From: Stomorhina lunata
Taxonomy: Eukaryota; Arthropoda; Insecta; Diptera; Rhiniidae
Direction of reading: 5' to 3'
NCBI GenBank assembly: GCA_933228675.1
Contig: OW121744.1
Span: 95,589,264-95,653,263 of the forward strand
Length of the DNA stretch: 64,000 nucleotides
Below, piece after piece: positions 26,112 through 35,094 of this stretch. The notes beneath the pieces were generated by a model, which did no database searches, was not told where the DNA came from, and saw only the letters and a program-made list of their open reading frames with translations. Numbering within the stretch: the first letter of the stretch is position 1; the number at the start of each line of letters is the position of its first letter. The translations under genes were made by a program, and so were the position numbers.

Positions 26112-26515
26112 AGTTACCAATGGCAACCAACCCACCTAAATCCAACAATAAAAACCAACAACAACAATCAGCTCACCAGAATACAACAACAATGACTTAA
26201 ACCAAAGTGACCTACTTTTATAAATTTATACTTGCTTTTCTTTTTCCTAATAATTCTTGTAAATTAAAAACATAAACATTTTTATAATTTCCCAATAACT
26301 TGCATTTTTACAATTTCCCAATTACTTGACCTAAAGTGACCTACTTACTTTTCTTTTCCTAATAATTCTTGCAAATTAAAAACATAAGCATTTTTGTAAT
26401 AATTTAAATTAAGCATTTATTTTAATTACATTTTTTATATAAAAAGAAAAAGACAATAATAAAAATCATAATTAATCAACTGGAATTGAAAGTGTTTAAT
26501 TTCATTACGTTAACT
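26112..26515 (+). repeat. 5' LTR
   Basis: 404 bp, 5'-AGTTACC...GTTAACT-3'. It contains a direct duplication: the segment from AGTGACCTACTT through CCTAATAATTCTTG and AAATTAAAAACATAA occurs at about 26,207-26,285 and again at 26,335-26,402. A TATA-like TTATAAATTTATA lies at 26,218-26,230 and an AATAAAA poly-A-type signal near 26,457. The element's transcripts should start within this LTR; the exact site cannot be seen. Confidence 0.95.
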
Positions 26516-26530
26516 GGCGCAGTCGTACGG
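26515..26530 (+). promoter_or_regulatory. primer-binding site (tRNA-Ser type)
   Basis: TGGCGCAGTCG follows the LTR, overlapping its last T. This matches the serine-tRNA primer class of 17.6/297/ZAM-like errantiviruses and not the lysine class of gypsy itself. The match after CAGTCG is imperfect. Confidence 0.75.
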
Positions 26531-26654
26531 GCGGTTTTAAGTGAGTGTTTGTGATATGTACGAAGTCAATGTATTTAGTATAAAAAGAAATTGATATGTA
26601 AAGGACAGTGTACAGAAAAAATAACTATAAAAAGGATATAAAATAAGAATAAGT

Positions 26655-26805
26655 CCAAAAAAAATATATAAGGATAAAAAATTATAAAAGGATAAAAAAA
26701 AAAAAAAAAAAAATTTTTATAAGGATAAAAAAAATTTATATAAGGATAAAAAAAAAAAAAATTTATATAAGGATAAAAAAAATTATATAAGGATAAAAAA
26801 AAAAG
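26655..26805 (+). promoter_or_regulatory. leader repeats, six copies of TATAAGGATAAAA-like motif
   Basis: AGGATA-centred motifs occur near 26,671, 26,688, 26,722, 26,742, 26,770 and 26,790, separated by A-rich spacers, with a related AAGGATATAAA near 26,632. They lie in the untranslated leader, the place where gypsy carries its Su(Hw) insulator repeats. The motif here differs, and a regulatory role is inferred only from position and repetition. Confidence 0.55.
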
Positions 26806-27124
26806 GAAATAAATGTTTTGAACGAATATAAAATATAAAAAGATCAAAAAAAGAAATTTGAAAAAAAATACACGAAATTTTAATTATTAAAAAGAAAAAG
26901 AGAAAAAAAAATCTAAAGGCTTTGATGGAATATCATTAGCCTTATAGAAATAAAAGAAATTTTTTTAAAATTACGAAAATAAAATTATTTGATTAACCAC
27001 TCGTACATAATAACAAACACTTACTCCGTCAACCTACGTTTAAGTCGATTAATAACAAAAAGGAAAAAAAAAAAACCCAAAACAAAAACAAATAAAAAAA
27101 AATCTCTTCCTTTAAGGTCCAACA

Positions 27125-27156
27125 ATGAAAATAATATCTCTACTTTTCCTGTAAGT
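27125..27156 (+). promoter_or_regulatory. env leader exon with splice donor
   Basis: An ATG at 27,125 opens a short hydrophobic reading frame of eight codons plus two bases, ending at 27,150 at a consensus donor GTAAGT (27,151-27,156). The phase (two bases left over) fits the acceptor TATTTTTAG at 31,702-31,710, where the env frame opens without its own Met. Errantivirus env is known to be made from a spliced subgenomic RNA, so I read this as the exon supplying the start codon and first half of the Env signal peptide. Gag would be translated from the unspliced RNA, starting inside the intron. Confidence 0.75.
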
Positions 27157-27184
27157 TACTTTTATTTTTTTTTAAACATAATAA

Positions 27185-27861
27185 ATGTTAAAGAAACATA
27201 GATTCTCACCATATAGTATATTTAAAAGTAAAAGTTTAACTTCTATACCAGAGGCAGGAAACCTTGAAATAATGAGCCTCGAACAAAATAATACTAAGGG
27301 ATCCGGTACTAGTGGAACTAGTACCGGTGGATCAATAATTGATCTCCAAAACGAAGTATTTCAATCTTTGAAAATACCGGATGCTATAAAGCAATTACCA
27401 ACTTTTGACGGAAATCCTAGGCTTCTCCATGAATTTATTAATAATGTAGAAGAAATACTTTTATTTATTCGAGGTACAGACAGTACGGTAATAACTTTTA
27501 TAGCAAATTTCAGAATAGAAACCAAAATTATGGTAATTTACATCAAAATTATCAAAGTCCTTTCAATATAAGGCAATATCAAAATCCTAACATACAAAGA
27601 TACTTTAATAATACTCCACAGCAGAACACTTCATTTAATAATAATATACCTAGACTACCACCACCTGAACCAATGGACACTTCAAGTGGATTCTCTCATC
27701 TAAGAAATAAAAACTCATTTTCGAACCAATTTGCAATTAAACAAAGTCCAAGCTCACAAACGAGAAGGTATCCAATGGATATAAACAATTGTGAGTTATC
27801 CAATGTAGAGGAGGAAGCAAATTTTTTAGACGCCACATCGGGAAATCCACAGGATACCTAG
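27185..27861 (+). pseudogene. gag: Gag, internally deleted and frameshifted
   Basis: Structural polyprotein of the errantivirus. The first piece opens at an ATG at 27,185 (an alternative ATG at 27,272 begins MSLEQNN) and contains the conserved early Gag words AIKQLPTFDGNPRLLHEFIN. At about 27,485-27,500 it runs into sequence that belongs, in another frame, to the Gag C-terminus: an Asn/Gln-rich tract followed by PPPEPMDTSSGFSHLRNK and EEEANFLDATSGNPQDT, stop at 27,859. The two parts total roughly 200 codons, while complete Gag proteins of this group are usually about twice that, so most of the capsid region seems to be missing. The two pieces are also out of frame. This copy therefore should not make particles without Gag from another copy. 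Confidence 0.85.
27822..27828 (+). promoter_or_regulatory. -1 ribosomal frameshift heptamer T TTT TTA
   Basis: In the gag C-terminal frame the codons read AAT TTT TTA GAC, giving the slippery heptamer U UUU UUA, the same heptamer used by HIV-1. Pol is in the -1 frame and is open across this site, and Gag terminates 31 bases later. A stimulatory structure should lie in the following 30-60 bases; I can see no strong stem by eye. Confidence 0.8.
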
Positions 27862-27863
27862 AT

Positions 27864-30800
27864 GTGAAAAAACATGGAAATCAATTAACATATATTAACA
27901 TTAAATTTAATAATAAAAACTTAAAATTCTTAATAGATACAGGTGCATCCATGTCCTTCATTTCTCCAGAGCATGTTAACTCACAACAACTCGTTAAATG
28001 TAAACCAACAGTCATTAAAACTATATTAACAAGCCACCAAGTTAATGAAGCCGTAAAACTTCCAATCTTTGATGAATTTAATCAGACAGGCCAATTTTCA
28101 TTTTTAGTGTTTAAATTTCATAATTATTTTGATGGTTTACTAGGAATTGATTATTTATCAAACCTTAAAGCTCAAATTGACTTAGACAAAAATATAATAA
28201 AAACAAAATCAGTAGTGATACCTTTACACCATAAACCAAATCTATGTTCCGAAAAATTTTTATTAGAACCTAATACAAAAAAAATTCTTAATTTACCAGT
28301 GGATGTCGAATTCGGCGACATCTGGATCCCGGAAATTCAAGTAGGACTCAACATCATTATATCGAGTGGGATATATAAAGCAAATAAGTGGTTTAGTCTT
28401 CTAGAAGTATCTAATATAAGCAATAACCCAGAATTAGTTTATTTCGAACAGCCTATTAAAGTAAACAATTATTGTTCCAACGATTTCTTCGAAATTCATT
28501 CCTTTGATATGGAATCATCAACAAGTGAGGAAACTAACGACATTAAACATCTGCTCAGACTTGATCATCTCAACAACGAAGAAAGAAAGCTACTATTAAA
28601 CACATGTAAAAAATATTCAGAAATATTTTATAGGGAAGGACAGGAACTAACATTCTCCAATAAAATTAGACATAGTATCCCTACAAATGATGAAATTCCA
28701 GTATACACAAAATCTTACAGGTACCCCTTTATTCACAAGAAGGAAGTTCAAGACCAAATCTCCAAATTACTTAACCAAAACATTATTCGCCATAGTTATT
28801 CACCGTGGAGTTCCCCAGTATGGATTGTCCCAAAAAAGAAGGACGCAAGCGGAAAACAAAAATGGAGGATGGTAATTGACTTCAGAAAAGTCAATGAAAA
28901 AACCATAACGGATAAATATCCTATACCAAATATAAACGAACTCCTAGATAAGTTAGGAAGATGCGTATATTTTTCTACCATAGACCTTGCAAGTGGGTTT
29001 CATCAAATCGAGATGAACCCTAAAGACATACCGAAAACGGCCTTTTCTGTAGAAGGAGGTCATTATGAATTTATCAGGATGCCATTCGGCCTTAAAAATG
29101 CCCCGTCTACCTTCCAAAGGGTAATGGACAATATTCTGAGGGAACTGATAGGTAAAGTTTGTCTCGTATATCTAGATGACATTATTATTTTTGGCACTTC
29201 TTTACAAGAACATATAAGGAATTTAGATTTAGTTTTCGAAAAATTAAAAGACTCAAATTTTAAGATCCAATTAGACAAGTCAGAGTTCCTACGAAAGGAA
29301 ATTGAATTTTTAGGACATATTGTGTCAACAGAAGGCATAAAACCAAATCCAAGCAAAATAAGTGCAGTAAAAAATTTTCCGATTCCGCGAACAGCAAAAA
29401 GCCTTAAATCATTTTTAGGCTTATTAGGATATTATAGAAAATTTATTCCGAATTTCGCCAAACTGACAAAACCTTTAACAGTTTGTTTAAAGAAAGGAAT
29501 GGACATAAAATTAACTGAAAGTTATGTAAAAACATTTGAAATGTGTAAGAATCTGCTCTGTAATGACCCAATATTACAGTACCCAGACTTCTCTAAAGAT
29601 TTCATTTTAACAACAGACGCTAGTAATTTTGCACTAGGCGCCGTGTTATCCCAAGGACGGATAGGTAGTGATAAACCGATTTGTTACGCCAGCAGAACCC
29701 TAAGTACTTCAGAAATAAATTACTCAACCATTGAAAAAGAATTGTTAGCTATAGTATGGGCAACAAAGTACTTTCGTCCGTATCTTTTTGGTCGAAAATT
29801 TAAAATAGTGACCGATCATAGGCCATTAACTTGGATAATGGGTCTAAAAGAACCCAACTCAAAGTTAGTTCGTTGGCGTTTGAAGTTAGAAGAATTTGAA
29901 TATGAAATCGTGTATAAAAAAGGTACACAAAATACCAATGCCGATGCTCTCAGCAGAATAAAGACGGACTTAAATAACCACGAGGTAACCCCAGTGGCAA
30001 GTACCCTTGGTAGTACAATTCATTCTGCAGAAGAGAATCAAAATGATGGTATACCAATTTCGGAAAAACCATTAAATGAATTCAACATCCAAGTAATCTT
30101 TGAAGTTCACTCAGAAACGAAAGTAACAATAGAAGTACCTTTTAAAAATAAAATCAAAAAAATAATTAAATCACCAACATTCGATGAAAATTCAATAATT
30201 AAAATTTTTGTCAAATATCTTATGCCACACCGACTCATTGCAATTTATTCAGAAGACAATATATTTAGAATTATACAAAAGGTCTTCAGTACCTATTTTT
30301 CAAATAATAAAACTTACCGTTTAGTACGATGTACTCAAAAAATAAAAGACGTAATAAATAATGATGATCAGGACGAAATAATAATGAAATATCATCAAAA
30401 CAGTAATCACAGAGGGATAGATGAAACTTACCTACATCTAAAAAAAGAGTATTTCTTCCCTAACATGAAAAACAAAATATCCCAAATAATTAACAACTGC
30501 GATATTTGTCACACACTTAAGTATGACAGACATCCTCAAAAAATTGTCTATCAAACACCGGAAATACCCTCAAGACCTTTAGACATTATCCATATAGATA
30601 TTTACCACATAAATAATCAACAAATACTGACTATTATAGACAAATTCTCGAAATTTGCAGCAGGATTCACAATTACGGCCAGAACCAGTCTAAACATAAT
30701 TAAATCTCTCAAAAGTTTCATTAACACTTACGGTATCCCTAAAAAAATAATATGTGACCAAGGAAAAGAATTCACTGCAATAATTTTTCAAGACTTTTGC

Positions 30801-31376
30801 AAACAATTTGACATTCATTTACATATAACTTCTTTCCAACAATCTTCTAGCAATGCACCTATTGAGAGATTGCATTCCACGTTGACAGAATTATATAGAA
30901 TAATAACAGCAAAAAGAAAAGAAAGCAAACTTTCAACTGAACATGACGAAATTTTTTCAGAAGCTCTCATAACTTATAACAACTCTATTCATTCAACAAC
31001 AAAACTAACACCCTATGAATTATTTTTTGGAAGACCTCACGTCTTCAGTAAAGAATTAAAATTCAATAATAAACATGAATATTTACAAAAACTCAATGAG
31101 TACCAACAAATAATTTTTCCAAAAATTCAAGAAAAAATGCAAACATCAGTCAAAAAAACAATAGAAAAATTAAATCAGGGCAGAATTAAACCCAAAAACC
31201 TTAAAACAAATGACATAGTCTATAGAAAAGAAAATAGAAGAAATAAACTAACTCCAAGGTTTTCAAAACATGTTGTAAAAAATGATAAAAATGTAACATT
31301 TATAACAGAAAAAAATCAAAAAATTCATAAATCTAAAGTTAAAAGAAGAATAAAAAGAAACAATGATACACAATAA
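27864..31376 (+). CDS. pol: Pol polyprotein: protease, reverse transcriptase, RNase H, integrase
   Basis: A 1,170-codon uninterrupted frame, read by -1 frameshift from gag; the coordinate given is the first start-like codon, and true translation enters upstream at about 27,828. Aspartic protease motif LIDTGAS with Asp at residue 25; RT with FSTIDLASGFHQIEM and the YLDD box at 436-439; RNase H with TTDASNFALG (Asp 585) and NADALSR. The integrase HHCC finger runs through NHRGIDETYLHLKKEYFFP to CDIC (about 843-880), and the catalytic core has Asp 912 (IHIDIYHI), Asp 965 (CDQGKEF) and Glu 1001 (PIERLHS). The last two are 35 residues apart, as expected for DD35E. The length is normal for the group. 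All catalytic residues that I can check are present, so the enzyme may be active while Gag and Env are damaged. Confidence 0.95.
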   Translation: MKKHGNQLTYINIKFNNKNLKFLIDTGASMSFISPEHVNSQQLVKCKPTVIKTILTSHQVNEAVKLPIFDEFNQTGQFSFLVFKFHNYFDGLLGIDYLSNLKAQIDLDKNIIKTKSVVIPLHHKPNLCSEKFLLEPNTKKILNLPVDVEFGDIWIPEIQVGLNIIISSGIYKANKWFSLLEVSNISNNPELVYFEQPIKVNNYCSNDFFEIHSFDMESSTSEETNDIKHLLRLDHLNNEERKLLLNTCKKYSEIFYREGQELTFSNKIRHSIPTNDEIPVYTKSYRYPFIHKKEVQDQISKLLNQNIIRHSYSPWSSPVWIVPKKKDASGKQKWRMVIDFRKVNEKTITDKYPIPNINELLDKLGRCVYFSTIDLASGFHQIEMNPKDIPKTAFSVEGGHYEFIRMPFGLKNAPSTFQRVMDNILRELIGKVCLVYLDDIIIFGTSLQEHIRNLDLVFEKLKDSNFKIQLDKSEFLRKEIEFLGHIVSTEGIKPNPSKISAVKNFPIPRTAKSLKSFLGLLGYYRKFIPNFAKLTKPLTVCLKKGMDIKLTESYVKTFEMCKNLLCNDPILQYPDFSKDFILTTDASNFALGAVLSQGRIGSDKPICYASRTLSTSEINYSTIEKELLAIVWATKYFRPYLFGRKFKIVTDHRPLTWIMGLKEPNSKLVRWRLKLEEFEYEIVYKKGTQNTNADALSRIKTDLNNHEVTPVASTLGSTIHSAEENQNDGIPISEKPLNEFNIQVIFEVHSETKVTIEVPFKNKIKKIIKSPTFDENSIIKIFVKYLMPHRLIAIYSEDNIFRIIQKVFSTYFSNNKTYRLVRCTQKIKDVINNDDQDEIIMKYHQNSNHRGIDETYLHLKKEYFFPNMKNKISQIINNCDICHTLKYDRHPQKIVYQTPEIPSRPLDIIHIDIYHINNQQILTIIDKFSKFAAGFTITARTSLNIIKSLKSFINTYGIPKKIICDQGKEFTAIIFQDFCKQFDIHLHITSFQQSSSNAPIERLHSTLTELYRIITAKRKESKLSTEHDEIFSEALITYNNSIHSTTKLTPYELFFGRPHVFSKELKFNNKHEYLQKLNEYQQIIFPKIQEKMQTSVKKTIEKLNQGRIKPKNLKTNDIVYRKENRRNKLTPRFSKHVVKNDKNVTFITEKNQKIHKSKVKRRIKRNNDTQ

Positions 31377-31710
31377 TGAAAGAGATAAAATATGTTTTAT
31401 ATAAATTATTGTAAAATGGAAATACCCAATATCGTTCTTAAAACAATTAAAATAGATAAAATCATTTTTATAAACGTTAAAATCTAAATTTTGACTCAAA
31501 TAATTCGAAAATATTTGGTATTTCCATTCAAAGCAAACAAAAAGAAAAACTTTTACATTTTTAAACATTTTTTTTACATTTTCGTATAATTACCTAGAAA
31601 AAAAATAATAATAATAATAATACACAGAAAAATAAATATATATTTCTATTACTGTTAATAAAAAAAAAAAAAAAAAATTATTATATGTTTGTATAAATAT
31701 GTATTTTTAG
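31377..31710 (+). promoter_or_regulatory. pol-env spacer with env splice acceptor
   Basis: About 330 AT-rich bases with no frame. It ends in TATTTTTAG (31,702-31,710), a good acceptor, immediately before the Env frame. The T-rich stretch is short, and the branch point is not obvious. Confidence 0.6.
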
Positions 31711-33311
31711 GTTAACGGCAGTTCAAGCCCAAAAAATCAAAATTCAAGAACTTGAAAAGGGATTAGCCATTGTAGAATTAAAACTGGGAAAATCAAAAAT
31801 TATTGATCATTACCAAAACATAATCCATTTAATCGACCTCAACGATTATATAAACAATATTGAAAAAATTACAGAAGCATTAAATATATTTGAGCAAGAT
31901 AAATCGATTGAAGATTCGCTAAAGATTACGAAATTTAAATTATTACAGCTAAATGATAAATTAAACAACTTATTACCTTTTAAAAGAAAAAAGAGAGGTC
32001 TATTTGATGGATTAGGATCTGCAATTAAATATATAACGGGAAATATGGATAATAATGATGCAGAGAAAATAAATTTGCAACTTAAGGAATTAATGGAAAA
32101 TAAAAATAATATAAACACTAATATTAAAAAACAAATTATCTTAAATACGGAAATGATAGAAAGATTTAGCAATATTACTGAACACATTAATAACGAACAA
32201 AATGTAATCACAAAATTTTTAAAAAATACTTATGAAAATATCTCTAATAAAATATACAAAGAAGATGTAATCATTTCCAAAATTCAGTATCTTAACAGAA
32301 TCAATTATAATATCGATCTTTTAATTAACCAAATCAGCAATATAGCTGAAAGTATTGTATTAGCTAAATTAAATGTTATATCCAAATTTATACTAAGTCA
32401 CAATGAAATTGAAAAAATTTGTAACTCACTTAACAATCAAATACCTAAAATAAATTCAGTAGAACAAATTTACGAAATCCTGGAACTACAGGCATATTTT
32501 AATAACTCAAATATTGTATTTAATATAAAAATCCCAATAATAAAAAAAAGAAGAATTTGTCATATCTCATATCATACCTTTAACTATAAACGAAACACGA
32601 CAAATTATTACTCCTAATTATATAGTGTACAATGATAAATCAATCAATTACTATAACGATAAATGTTTTAAATTAGAAAATATATATATTTGCAAAAATC
32701 CAATAAGAAGTGAGCCTTTCGAGGAATCAGCATGTTTGGGTAAACTCATCAGCAATCAACAACCAAGATGTGATATAAAAGATGTAGGAAGACTTGAAAC
32801 AATATACCAACCTGAAAACAATTTCGTACTCTTCATCAATACACCACCCATTTCTGTTGAATCCGATTGTGGGAGAACCTTTAATATAACAAACACCACA
32901 CTGCTATTTTATGAGAATTGTACACTTACGATCAACGGCTTGATATATGAAGACAAACCAAATACTTACCATGAGCATATAAATATTACAATGCCTAAGC
33001 TTCTAAATGTGATACCAGACAAGATTGTAGAGGAATTCAACTTACAAAAACTAAAACTATTCCAATTCGACGACCATATGATGATGACTTCACTTGAGAA
33101 AACAACAACTAATCATCAGTATTTTACATACGGATCTATTTTGTTAATCATCTTAACCATCATCTGTACATCATTATGTTTGAAGAAGAAAATTCAATAT
33201 ATGCCACCTTCGGATTTCTTTGGCGGTTTCGTTCGTGCCCCTTCAAAATCTTTGTGGCCCTCACTTTACTCTAAGGGGGGAGGAGTTACCAATGGCAACC
33301 AACCCACCTAA
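31711..33311 (+). pseudogene. env: Env glycoprotein, one frameshift
   Basis: Class I-type fusion glycoprotein of insect errantiviruses, related to baculovirus F proteins. The exon opens at 31,711 without a Met, in phase with the leader exon at 27,125. A furin-type site RKKR (31,985-31,996) is followed by a Gly-rich fusion-peptide-like start GLFDGLGSAIKYITGN. Helical, Asn/Ile-rich sequence continues to an A8 run near 32,538-32,546, where the frame is lost (stop at 32,615). The rest is open in the next frame (from before 32,625 to 33,309), with many cysteines, NTT and NIT glycosylation sites, and a hydrophobic anchor ILLIILTIICTSLCL near 33,140-33,185 followed by a lysine stop-transfer. The final codons overlap the 3' LTR. 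A one-base homopolymer change may be a true mutation or an assembly error; as given, no full Env is encoded. Confidence 0.88.
33273..33283 (+). promoter_or_regulatory. polypurine tract
   Basis: AAGGGGGGAGG directly abuts the 3' LTR and is the expected plus-strand DNA primer. Confidence 0.85.
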
Positions 33312-33687
33312 ATCCAACAATAAAAACCAACAACAACAATCAGCTCACCAGAATACAACAACAATGACTTAAACCAAAGTGACCTACTTTTATAAATTTA
33401 TACTTGCTTTTCTTTTTCCTAATAATTCTTGTAAATTAAAAACATAAACATTTTTATAATTTCCCAATAACTTGCATTTTTACAATTTCCCAATTACTTG
33501 ACCTAAAGTGACCTACTTACTTTTCTTTTCCTAATAATTCTTGCAAATTAAAAACATAAGCATTTTTGTAATAATTTAAATTAAGCATTTATTTTAATTA
33601 CATTTTTTATATAAAAAGAAAAAGACAATAATAAAAATCATAATTAATCAACTGGAATTGAAAGTGTTTAATTTCATTACGTTAACT
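33284..33687 (+). repeat. 3' LTR
   Basis: 404 bp, same start, end, internal duplication and poly-A signal as the 5' LTR, with no difference seen by eye. Its downstream edge is 2 bp plus the CGAG duplication from the ATG at 33,694. Confidence 0.95.
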
Positions 33688-33693
33688 CGAGCA

Positions 33694-33891
33694 ATGCTTA
33701 AAGATCTGTTGTTGCTGCTGCTGCTCTTAAAAGCTGTTGCTGCCTGCCTGCCTATCGATAATATTGAATGCAGTTGTCATCACATAAATACACCGGCTCA
33801 TTGTGTGCGAAAGAAAGATCATAATTATTGTCATGATAATGAAGTATTCGCTTCTGATAAGGTATTAGTTGGTGCTCCCTGCTCCTGGTAA
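33694..33891 (+). CDS. candidate small secreted cysteine-rich peptide
   Basis: 65 codons, ATG to TAA. Begins MLKDLLLLLLLLKAVAA, a convincing signal peptide with an Ala-x-Ala cleavage site, followed by a mature part of about 48 residues with six cysteines (CLPIDNIECSC, then single Cys before VRKKD, HDNEV and SW at the end), enough for three disulfides. I do not recognise the family. A frame open from 25,964 upstream would join it in phase if the retroelement were absent, but the signal peptide argues for starting at this ATG. A donor-like CCAGGTAAGT lies at 33,915-33,924 after the stop. The leucine run comes from CTG/TTG repeats, so a chance frame cannot be excluded. The errantivirus has separated it from any original promoter. 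Confidence 0.4.
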   Translation: MLKDLLLLLLLLKAVAACLPIDNIECSCHHINTPAHCVRKKDHNYCHDNEVFASDKVLVGAPCSW

Positions 33892-34324
33892 AAAGGTTAT
33901 GTTGTGAATTAAATACCAGGTAAGTTAATATTTGTCGTGTTTAGGCTGTTGACGCTTTTTTTCGCTGTCTTCCAGACAAGACAAGGTCCTATTGTCGTTC
34001 TTGTTGCTGCTGTTGTTGTTCTTAAAGCTGCTGTTAAAAAAGATGACAAAAATAAATTTTTCATTTACAATATTCAGACATGATTTGTTTGCAAACATTT
34101 CAGAATTTTTTTTTCTTAAGCACCCTACATCAGCGAAAGTGGAGAATTTGTTTTGAAAACATAGAGACACATGAATAAAAAATTTATTAGCTCAGTTTGA
34201 GACTTCAGACTAAAATTACAAATCGTCGCATTCGATATCGATCGAAATGTTAAATATTTTAGAGATATTTGTGTAGCATAATTTTAGGATAATCTAAATA
34301 ATATACAAAGCGTTATAATTTGTT
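33892..34324. other. non-coding DNA
   Basis: Contains a CTG/TTG-rich stretch (34,000-34,035) resembling the codons of the signal peptide just upstream, perhaps an old local duplication. No gene recognised. Confidence 0.45.
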
Positions 34325-35020
34325 TGGCTCCCGGAGTGGTTTTTATATGGAAGCTATATTCAAATATGGACCAATTCCTATAAAATGTGATATACTGACC
34401 AATGGGTGCTTAAAATTTCTATATGTTTAATTTAGTCGTCATAGCTATTACAATTGTATTCAATTTATCAGCATTAATGTGATTACCGGGTCGGGGCTCT
34501 AACTAAACGTACACCGATTTCGCCCATTTTTAATACACAACCTGTTCAAGTATGATCAAAAATACTTTTGTAAAATTTTGTCCCTTTAGCTTTTTTCTAA
34601 CTATCGCGCTCTTATCTGACGGACATTACCCCCCTTTCATTTTATATTTTTGTGTTTGCGTAAGTTTTTTGATATAGGAACTTTGGTCAAATGGTGACCG
34701 ATTGTAACAAAATTTTTCAAACTGGCTGGTATTTACATAAGACTTTCTAGTGCTAAATTTAGTGGCCATAGCTATTACAGTTTTTCATATATTGCCATTC
34801 TAGTGCATTTATGGTGGAATATGGTTTGATGTGAACCGATTTCGAAATTTATACGCTTCCTAGAGCTTATGTAAAACTTGTATATACCAAATTTTATCAT
34901 CAAAGCTTTTAAATTTGTCATTTACTAGCCAATAAGCGATTGGCCTATGCGAGGTTGTACGGGAGCTATGGTCAAATGTAAACCGATTTCGTCCAATTTC
35001 AACAAAGTTCCCTGATGGTA
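34325..35020 (-). mobile_element. family A repeat fragment, reversed
   Basis: Reads on the minus strand as the interior of family A: complements of CATAGCTCCC, CGGTCACCATTTGACC and GCCAGT words, and of TAAGCGATT near 34,933. Both head and tail hairpin are missing, and divergence is higher than among the 10-17 kb copies. Confidence 0.7.
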
Positions 35021-35094
35021 AAGTAATTTAATTTCAATTAAATTTTTTGACAAACAATGCGAATGCGGCATTTGGCCAGAGGGCTTTCCTTATA

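Larger units (their letters stand above)
26112..33687 (+). mobile_element. errantivirus (gypsy/17.6-like endogenous retrovirus), complete insertion
   Basis: A 7,576-bp LTR element. Both LTRs are 404 bp, begin AGTTACCAATG and end ACGTTAACT, and I found no differences by eye. The 4-bp CGAG occurs at both edges (26,108-26,111 and 33,688-33,691), a target duplication of the size usual for Ty3/gypsy elements. Order: LTR, Ser-type primer site, leader with repeats, env leader exon, gag, pol (PR-RT-RNase H-IN), env, purine tract, LTR. Near-identical LTRs suggest a recent insertion. Gag is internally deleted and Env frameshifted, so the copy is defective although Pol is open. Confidence 0.95.

Noticed and set aside
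25964..26200. 78-codon frame that crosses into the 5' LTR
   Set aside because: The C-terminal third is LTR sequence. Its upstream part may be leader of the small ORF at 33,694, but not a protein by itself.
31846..32211. Minus-strand 121-codon hydrophobic frame
   Set aside because: Shadow of the Env frame.
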